DNA of 16,817 nt, taken from positions 1-16,817 of the forward strand of contig JAAZFZ010000084.1 in the NCBI GenBank assembly GCA_012511485.1. The letters are read 5' to 3'. Both the position numbers and the translations under genes were made by a program. Origin of the DNA: Clostridiales bacterium (GTDB lineage Bacteria > Bacillota > Clostridia > Oscillospirales > Acutalibacteraceae). The notes below the pieces were generated by a model. It was not told the origin of the DNA. It saw only the letters and a program-made list of their open reading frames with translations, and searched no databases. This document shows, in pieces, positions 6,316-11,542 of this stretch (positions within the stretch are counted from its first letter, which is position 1; the number at the start of each line of letters is the position of its first letter).

Positions 6316-9300
6316 TTACCTCCTGTCACAATGCAGGCAGCGCATCGCCTCGGCCACCGCTTTGAGTTTATGGTATCCCAATACAACCTCGTCAAATGAA
6401 TCCTTGCGGGTCTGCGGGTCAAGCTCCTCTATGGGGAAGCGACCGAGCGCCACGACTTCGTCATCGTCGAAATCCTGCGGAATATCAATCGGCGTACCCT
6501 TGTTGAGCTTGCCCTTGCCGCCAAGATATTTATCTATTGATATTGCGGACTGCTTGCCGTCTGCAATAGCCTGAATAACGGTATCCGGCCCGTGTGCCAC
6601 ATCTCCACCCGCAAAAACGCCCTCCATGGTTGTCATCATTGTTTCATTGTCAATGATAAATGTACCCCACGGAGTCACGCCGATTTCGCTCTTTTTGACA
6701 AAGGGCAAATCCGAATACTGGCTGACTGCGGGAATAACATTATCAACCTCAATGAAGAAGTTTGAGCCTTCAACAGGTTCCGATTTACGGCGGCCGGTTT
6801 TATCAAATTCACCGAGTTTCATTCTTATGCACTCGATTTTTGTCACGCTGCCGCTTCTGTTGCCCAAAAAGCGGACGGGGTTGATAAGCGCCATAATCTC
6901 TACGCCCTCGTCAATTGCAGCCTGAACCTCGGTTTTTGAGGCAGGCATGGTATCCCTTGTTCTGCGGTAGAGGATAATAACCTTTTCCGCTCCGAGCCTG
7001 AGTGCCGTTCTTGCGGAATCTATTGCCGTGTTGCCACCGCCGATAATAGCAACTGTTTTGCCGAGCTTTACATCCTTATTGAGGTTAACATTCTTCAGGA
7101 AGTTTATGCCGTGATAGACACCGCCAAGATTCTCACCGGGAATATTGACCTTCTGCGGAATCTGTGTACCTGTCGCAATGTAAACGGCGTCATACTGCAG
7201 GCGAAGCTCCTTAAAGCTGACATCCCTGCCCACCTCCGTATTGAGATGGATATTGACTCCCGCCTGAGCTATGAGGTTTATTTCGTGCGCAAGCACCTCC
7301 TTGGGTAGCCTGTATTCGGGTATGCCGAAGGCAAGCACTCCACCCGCAACCGGCTGCGACTCGAAAACATCGACATCATAGCCTATTCTTACAAGGTAAT
7401 ATGCACAGGTGAGCCCCGATGTTCCCGCTCCTATGACGGCAACCTTGCTCCCGTTTTTCGGGAACACAATGTCATTGCTAAAGGGCTTTTCGTTTTTATA
7501 TGCATAGTCCGCAACAAAGCGTTTAAGGTCGCAGATTGCAAGAGCCTCGTCAACAGTGCGGCGGCGGCACTTGCTCTCACACGGATGTGTGCAGATTCTG
7601 CCGCACACTGCCGGGAACGGATTCTCCTGACGGATAAGATTATATGCGTCAATGAATCTCCCCTTTGCAATAAGGGCAAGATAGCCCGGAACATTGACAT
7701 TTGCGGGGCAGGTGTTTTCACACGGGGAAATGAACAGCTCCGAGCATACACCCGCACGGCAATATTTGTTTTTGATATGCTCCTCATATTCCAGACGGAA
7801 GTTCTTAATTGTGCTGAGCACCGCATTCGGTGCAGTCTGCCCCAGACCGCACATAGCAGTATCCTCAATGACATGAGAAAGCTCCTCGAGCAGCTCAATG
7901 TCGCCCTCCTCGCCCTTGCCGGAAGTGATGCGTTCAAGAATTTCCAGCATCCTTTTCGTTCCCAGGCGGCATGCTGTGCATTTGCCGCAGGATTCGTCCC
8001 TGATGAAATCCATGAAGTAACGGGCAGTGTCAACCATGCAGGTATCCTCGTTCATTGCGATAAGACCACCCGAACCTATTATTGCACCAAGCTCCTTTAT
8101 GGACTCATAATCAGTGGGTACATTCAGATTGTCGGGTGTGACGCAGCCGCCGGAGGGACCTCCTATCTGCGCCGACTTGAATTTTTTTTCATCCGGTATT
8201 CCTCCGCCGATATTGAACAGAATGTCGCCCAAAGGCTTGCCTATCGGCACTTCAATTATGCCGGTATTGACAACATTACCCGCAAGGGCAAAAACCTTTG
8301 TCCCCTTACTTTTTTTGGTGCCGATTTGGGAGTACCACTCCCATCCGTTGAGCAGAATCGGCGGAATACTTGCAAGGGTTTCAACATTGTTAATTATTGT
8401 CGGCTTTTTGAAAAGACCAGACTGAAACGGGAACGGAGGCTTCTGCCTGGGCTCACCTCTGCAACCCTCAATTGAAGCCATGAGCGCAGTTTCCTCTCCA
8501 CAGACAAAGGCACCGGCACCTATGCGGATTTCAAGGTCAAACGAAAAATCACTGCCAAAAAGCTTTCCGCCGAGTAGGCCGTATTCCCTTGCCTGCTCAA
8601 TTGCCGCACCGAGCCTCTCGACTGCAATGGGGTATTCCGCCCTGACATAGATATAACCCATATTTGCGCCGATGGCATAGCCACCGATTATCATGCCCTC
8701 AATGACCGTGTGCGGGTCACCTTCAAGCACGCTCCTATCCATAAACGCACCCGGGTCGCCCTCGTCGGCATTGCAGACTATGTATTTTTTGTCACTCTTC
8801 GCCTTATAGCCTGCCTCCCATTTGACACCTGTGGGGAACCCTGCGCCGCCGCGCCCCCTTATGCCGGCTTTTTTGACTTCGTTAATTACATCCTCACAGC
8901 TCTGCTCCGTTATTGCTCTGGCGGCAGCAAAGTACCCGTTGCCGGCTATGTAGGCCCTTATATCGCCGTAATCCATATTACCGCAGTTCCTGAGAACTAT
9001 TCTGACTTGCTCCTTGAAAAAATCAATCTCATCGATTTTCGGGATATATTTTTCAAGTGAATGGTCATAAAAGGTATATTCCGTTATAATCTCGCCATTA
9101 AGAATATGGCTGTCTATTATTTGTCTTGCTTTTTCGGGTGTAAGGTTGGTGTAGAAAATGCGTTCAGGCAAAATCAACATCACTGGCCCGACAGCGCAGG
9201 TACCCATGCAGCCCGTTTCCCTGACAATGGCCTCATCGCTCTTGCCTATCTTTTCTATCTGGGAGATAACGGCGTCCCGCACTGCCCCGCAGTCGGAGGA

Positions 9301-9417
9301 AACGCAGCCCGCTCCGCTGCAGACAAGAACCTGATAACGGTATTTTGCGGTATTTTTGTTATATTCGGATTTGATTTTTTCAAGGTCTGCTATTGATTTT
9401 ATCTTTTCTTTGCTCAT
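6316..9417 (-). CDS. NuoF/HydB-like NADH-binding subunit fused to a GltD/NfnB-like FAD-NADPH oxidoreductase
   Basis: 1033 residues from ATG 9417 (GGAGG 8 nt upstream; an upstream TTG at 9432 overlaps that site and is rejected). Part 1: thioredoxin-like [2Fe-2S] domain (Cys33, 38, 70, 74). Part 2: NuoF flavoprotein with FMN/NADH motifs GRGGAGFPTG (188-197) and NADEGDPGAF (216-225), SLBB region, and a [4Fe-4S] site SCGKCTACRLGT (Cys477, 480, 483, plus Cys523). Part 3 replaces the usual two-ferredoxin tail of HydB: a GltD-type Cys-rich N-domain (Cys553-570 and Cys605-617), FAD motif VIGAGTSGLTCAYYL (from 661), NADPH motif IIGGGNTAIDSARTALRLGA (from 792) followed by YRRTRDTMPA, and the FAD-closing AGGDVAHGPDT. 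It ends with CLHC. It likely passes electrons between pyridine nucleotides and HydA; a role for NADPH is inferred from the GltD part. Confidence 0.93.
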   Translation of the reverse strand: MSKEKIKSIADLEKIKSEYNKNTAKYRYQVLVCSGAGCVSSDCGAVRDAVISQIEKIGKSDEAIVRETGCMGTCAVGPVMLILPERIFYTNLTPEKARQIIDSHILNGEIITEYTFYDHSLEKYIPKIDEIDFFKEQVRIVLRNCGNMDYGDIRAYIAGNGYFAAARAITEQSCEDVINEVKKAGIRGRGGAGFPTGVKWEAGYKAKSDKKYIVCNADEGDPGAFMDRSVLEGDPHTVIEGMIIGGYAIGANMGYIYVRAEYPIAVERLGAAIEQAREYGLLGGKLFGSDFSFDLEIRIGAGAFVCGEETALMASIEGCRGEPRQKPPFPFQSGLFKKPTIINNVETLASIPPILLNGWEWYSQIGTKKSKGTKVFALAGNVVNTGIIEVPIGKPLGDILFNIGGGIPDEKKFKSAQIGGPSGGCVTPDNLNVPTDYESIKELGAIIGSGGLIAMNEDTCMVDTARYFMDFIRDESCGKCTACRLGTKRMLEILERITSGKGEEGDIELLEELSHVIEDTAMCGLGQTAPNAVLSTIKNFRLEYEEHIKNKYCRAGVCSELFISPCENTCPANVNVPGYLALIAKGRFIDAYNLIRQENPFPAVCGRICTHPCESKCRRRTVDEALAICDLKRFVADYAYKNEKPFSNDIVFPKNGSKVAVIGAGTSGLTCAYYLVRIGYDVDVFESQPVAGGVLAFGIPEYRLPKEVLAHEINLIAQAGVNIHLNTEVGRDVSFKELRLQYDAVYIATGTQIPQKVNIPGENLGGVYHGINFLKNVNLNKDVKLGKTVAIIGGGNTAIDSARTALRLGAEKVIILYRRTRDTMPASKTEVQAAIDEGVEIMALINPVRFLGNRSGSVTKIECIRMKLGEFDKTGRRKSEPVEGSNFFIEVDNVIPAVSQYSDLPFVKKSEIGVTPWGTFIIDNETMMTTMEGVFAGGDVAHGPDTVIQAIADGKQSAISIDKYLGGKGKLNKGTPIDIPQDFDDDEVVALGRFPIEELDPQTRKDSFDEVVLGYHKLKAVAEAMRCLHCDRR

Positions 9418-9432
9418 ACCCGTTTCCTCCAA

Positions 9433-9930
9433 TCAGTATTTAGATAGAATGCCGTCAAGCTTATTTGGGTTGACCTGCTTATAAACGACATCATCAATCA
9501 TTATTGCGGGCGCAAGGCCGCAAGCACCTATGCAGCGGGCGACCTCAAGAGTGAACTTGCCGTCCTGCGTTGTTTGGCCAAGCCCTATGCCCAGAGTATC
9601 CTGAAGACATTCAATAATTTTCTTGCCTCCGCGGACATAGCAGGCGGTCCCCAGACAGACACGGATTGTATGCTCGCCCCGCGGAGTTGTCGAGAAGAAG
9701 GAATAGAAGGTGACAACACCGGAAACCTCGGATAAGGGTATGCCTGTTTCTTGTGCAATATACTCCTGCAGCTCAAGCGGCAGATATCCGTAGATTTCCT
9801 GCGCCAAGTGGAGGATTTGAATTAGCCCCCCCTCCTTTTTCTTGTAAAGGTCAATGACATTGGAAATTTGTTCGAACTTTTTTTCGTCCCCCTGCTTTTC
9901 GCAGAGGCATCGGACGGTTTTTTCGCTCAC
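9433..9930 (-). CDS. hydC: NuoE-like [2Fe-2S] subunit of the hydrogenase (HydC/HndA)
   Basis: 165 residues, first gene of the hydrogenase operon. It has the NuoE/24-kDa layout: an N-terminal helical part (ILHLAQEIYGYLPLELQEYI), the conserved SGVVTFYSFF stretch, and a thioredoxin-like [2Fe-2S] domain with ligands Cys92, Cys97 (CLGTAC) and Cys133, Cys137 (CIGAC). With the NuoF-like subunit it forms the NADH-oxidising arm that feeds HydA. The start is GTG at 9930 with GGGAGG 8 nt upstream. The stop lies 15 bp before the next ATG. The N-terminus carries a short Cys-containing segment (VRCLCEKQGDE) before the usual fold; whether it binds a metal is unclear. Confidence 0.93.
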   Translation of the reverse strand: MSEKTVRCLCEKQGDEKKFEQISNVIDLYKKKEGGLIQILHLAQEIYGYLPLELQEYIAQETGIPLSEVSGVVTFYSFFSTTPRGEHTIRVCLGTACYVRGGKKIIECLQDTLGIGLGQTTQDGKFTLEVARCIGACGLAPAIMIDDVVYKQVNPNKLDGILSKY

Positions 9931-9995
9931 TGTTCAGACCTCCCTTGCAAAACTACACTCCATAACTGAAGTTATCTGTAACATACCAAAAATTT

Positions 9996-10030
9996 GTTAT
10001 AGATTAATGGAATTTACAACAAAAATTTCC
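9996..10030 (-). promoter_or_regulatory. Possible promoter of the hydrogenase operon
   Basis: On the minus strand TATAAC (10001-9996) lies about 66 nt before the GTG start, with T-rich TTTTTGTTG sequence 15-18 nt upstream as a poor -35. The 10041-10054 stretch further upstream, TTGTTAA-AG-TTAAC, recalls a Rex site but has a 2-nt spacer. The promoter is likely in this AT-rich 150-bp region, but the exact elements are weak. Confidence 0.25.
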
Positions 10031-10100
10031 TATTTTTTTGTTGTTAAAGTTAACTGCGGGGCATTTTGACTCATTTTCTTCACAATTTCATCACAATTTA

Positions 10101-10135
10101 AAGAAAAAAGACCGCAGCTCCTTATATTGCTGCGG
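10101..10135 (-). terminator. Terminator of the two-TM protein/peptide operon
   Basis: On the minus strand CCGCAGC and GCTGCGG form a 7-bp GC-rich stem with a 10-nt loop, followed by TCTTTTTTCTTT, about 60 nt after the peptide stop codon. Confidence 0.75.
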
Positions 10136-10192
10136 AATGGGAAGATATTTTAAAGTTTTGCACTATGTTGTTTCTTTATTTTCCTGATTTTA

Positions 10193-10333
10193 TTATTTCT
10201 TCGGCGGTTTGCATGGAGGCATTGGCGGAATGGTTGGCTGTGAGGGAACCCGACCAACTCTGCATTCAGAGTCACAGTCGTCGGCTGATTTGGTGTCAAT
10301 TGTACGGGCAGCCGTTTCTGAATTAGTGCTCAT
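10193..10333 (-). CDS. 46-residue Pro-rich, Cys-containing peptide
   Basis: I do not recognise this gene. It encodes 46 residues: a polar N-half (MSTNSETAARTIDTKSA), an acidic Cys pair (DDCDSEC, Cys20 and Cys24) and a proline-rich basic tail with a third Cys (PSQPTIPPMPPCKPPKK, Cys41). There is no signal peptide or membrane segment. Reality is supported by AAGGAGG 7 nt before the ATG, an 11-bp overlap with the end of the two-TM protein gene (the SD lies inside that gene), and an intrinsic terminator shortly after its TAA. It is therefore translated from the same mRNA and probably at similar or higher level than its partner. The size and tail could suit a ligand, inhibitor or adaptor of the membrane partner, but this is inference. 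No peptide-modifying enzymes are nearby. Confidence 0.7.
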   Translation of the reverse strand: MSTNSETAARTIDTKSADDCDSECRVGRVPSQPTIPPMPPCKPPKK

Positions 10334-10829
10334 ACCTATCCTCCTTAAAAATTAATTCAAAATATTTATTTTTTTCCCTTTCGGCATAGTTAACACAGGA
10401 TGTTTTCTTTGGCAGTGAATCGTCAACGAAAAACTTATAATATGTGTCCGTCCATGCTTTCATATACTTATAGTATCTTTCGTTTACTTCCTCTTCACTG
10501 AGCTCACCGCTCGAAATGGGCAGCCAATCCTTTTCAGCCTCAAAATAAATCGGCGTCAGCCTCGATTTGAGCTCGGCTATCTCACTTATGCGCTTTTTAT
10601 ACGGAAGAAATTCATTAATTACGCTGATAACCTGCGATGCGGCAATTATTATTGCCCATACAAAACCGATTTCTTTCCAAATTGCCCAAGAGGCAACCGA
10701 AGCGGATGAGCATAAGGACAGCAGGATTTTTATAAATCGTTCTATATTAACGCATCTCGAAAAATGCGCATCGAGGTAAAAAAGTGCAAATTTATATTGA
10801 GTAAGATTGTTCCAATATCTTTTTTGCAT
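10323..10829 (-). CDS. Two-TM membrane protein, possibly SLATT-like
   Basis: 168 residues; GAGGAGG 5 nt before the ATG. A short N-terminal helix rich in aromatics (RYWNNLTQYKFALFYLDAHF) precedes two hydrophobic helices at about 32-50 and 55-75, separated by a tight KEIG turn. A long cytoplasmic-type helical tail follows (KKRISEIAELKSRL, EEEVNERYYKYMKAW). The layout of two close TM helices plus a C-terminal helical domain recalls SLATT/two-TM effector proteins of nucleotide-signalling conflict systems, but I cannot confirm homology, and the usual nucleotide-synthase or SLOG partner is absent. Its only operon partner is the 46-residue peptide, which overlaps its 3' end. The pair has its own promoter and terminator. 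Membrane-associated, function unknown. Confidence 0.85.
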   Translation of the reverse strand: MQKRYWNNLTQYKFALFYLDAHFSRCVNIERFIKILLSLCSSASVASWAIWKEIGFVWAIIIAASQVISVINEFLPYKKRISEIAELKSRLTPIYFEAEKDWLPISSGELSEEEVNERYYKYMKAWTDTYYKFFVDDSLPKKTSCVNYAEREKNKYFELIFKEDRYEH

Positions 10830-10869
10830 ATATTCCTCCTCGCGTCCTCGGTATCAGCTCCTTCACCTC

Positions 10870-10875
10870 ATTATA
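10870..10875 (-). promoter_or_regulatory. -10 element of the two-TM protein/peptide operon
   Basis: A perfect TATAAT on the minus strand about 40 nt before the ATG at 10829. The -35 region (TGTTCG, 16 nt upstream) is poor, so the promoter may be weak or activator-dependent. Confidence 0.4.
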
Positions 10876-11004
10876 TGTTGAAAATAAAAAACGAACATAG
10901 GTTTGTGTTGTATATTGCAAAACTGTGTTTAAAATTGTAAAAAATAACAGGATTTGAAATCATTTTTGTTGTGTTTATTTGACGAATAACGGGCAAAATA
11001 GTAT

Positions 11005-11193
11005 TGCACACAAGAGTGTGCAGAAAATTTCGTTAGGAAATTTCGAGGGTGTATAAAGGTGCGCGTGAGGTTTTAATTAACGCCGTAAGTTTTCGAATCA
11101 CGCAACTGACTGCCGGAAAAGCATATTAAAGAAATGCGCTAAGTCATTTTTACGGTCGCACCTTTTGAGCCCTCAACTTCGGAGGTGTGAGGG
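11005..11193 (+). promoter_or_regulatory. Candidate structured mRNA leader of the DUF1540 gene
   Basis: No gene lies at 10830-11193; this stretch has strong folding potential. In order: hairpin TGCACAC/GTGTGCA (11005-11022), hairpin AAATTTC/GAAATTT just after, then a long-range 9-bp stem AAAGGTGCG (11055-11063) with CGCACCTTT (11157-11165). That stem encloses CGTGA/TCACG (11064-11068/11098-11102) and TGACT/AGTCA (11107-11111/11142-11146), i.e. a three-way junction. CGCACCT (11157-11163) could instead pair with AGGTGTG (11183-11189), which overlaps the ribosome binding site GGAGG (11181-11185). I do not recognise a known riboswitch class, and no clear promoter was found upstream. Confidence 0.4.
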
Positions 11194-11367
11194 ATGGAAA
11201 CCAAATCTCCAAACCAGAGTATCGGCTGTTCGGTAACATCGTGCAGATATCATTGTGGAGATAAGCAGTATTGTTCACTTGACAAGATTCAAGTAGGCAC
11301 GCATGAAAAACATCCGAAACAGGAAGAATGCACTGATTGCCAGTCATTTGACAAGAGAGCCTATTAA
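11194..11367 (+). CDS. DUF1540 domain protein (small Cys-rich)
   Basis: 57 residues from ATG 11194, with GGAGG 8 nt upstream. The sequence carries the DUF1540 pattern: GCSVTSCRYH (Cys12, Cys17), then Cys21 and CSLDKIQVGTHE (Cys27), and finally ECTDCQSF (Cys46, Cys49). The six cysteines with His20/His37/His40 suggest a small zinc- or iron-binding fold. Proteins of this family are widespread in Clostridia and Bacilli and of unknown function. The gene is alone on the plus strand, behind a long structured leader and before the bidirectional terminator at 11499-11536. Confidence 0.88.
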   Translation: METKSPNQSIGCSVTSCRYHCGDKQYCSLDKIQVGTHEKHPKQEECTDCQSFDKRAY

Positions 11368-11380
11368 CAAAACAGGTATA

Positions 11381-11520
11381 AGCCTTCTGGCGAGGCGAGG
11401 CGAGACAAATCAAACCTTCCGTTCAGGCTTGTTAGCTGAAAAATATGAGCCTTCGGTGAGGATTGAAAATTGATTCGGCAAGAAACTCTGAAAAAACCGG
11501 CGCAGGCCTACTGGTGAGGC
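11381..11520 (+). repeat. Three imperfect copies of a short hairpin element
   Basis: AGCCTTCTGGCGAGGC (11381-11396), GAGCCTTCGGTGAGG (11447-11461) and AGGCCTACTGGTGAGGC (11504-11520) share the form (G)CCT-TNGGNG-AGG(C), each able to form a small stem. The first copy runs into a GCGAG triplet repeat (11390-11403), and the third is the core of the terminator hairpin. They fill the 130 bp between the DUF1540 gene and the convergent glycosyltransferase gene, which holds no other feature. Confidence 0.5.
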
Positions 11521-11536
11521 TTGTGCCATGTTTTTT
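11499..11536 (+). terminator. Bidirectional terminator between DUF1540 and the glycosyltransferase gene
   Basis: GGCGCAGGCCT pairs with AGGCTTGTGCC (11 bp including G-U pairs, 7-nt loop), followed by ATGTTTTTT on the plus strand. On the minus strand the same hairpin is followed by GGTTTTTTC, so it also serves the convergent gene that ends at 11543. Confidence 0.8.
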
Positions 11537-11542
11537 GTCATA

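Noticed and set aside
7585..8475. A 296-residue plus-strand frame opposite the NuoF-GltD gene
   Set aside because: It lies wholly antisense to a gene with continuous family homology, has no recognisable motif and no ribosome binding site; shadow frame.
10041..10054. Rex operator upstream of the hydrogenase operon (TTGTTAA-AG-TTAAC)
   Set aside because: The spacer is 2 nt instead of 4 and the second half-site lacks CAA, so it does not meet the consensus. Kept only as a remark on the promoter region.
10193..10333. RiPP precursor peptide (Cys and Pro in the C-terminal part)
   Set aside because: No radical SAM enzyme, lanthipeptide synthetase, YcaO, protease or dedicated transporter is nearby; the only partner is a two-TM protein.
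11061..11072. GTGCG, the 5' boundary motif of group II introns
   Set aside because: No domain V hairpin, no intron-encoded reverse transcriptase and too little space before the DUF1540 gene.
11150..11413. An 87-residue minus-strand frame over the DUF1540 region
   Set aside because: The plus strand has a recognisable DUF1540 protein with a good SD; the minus frame has no family features.
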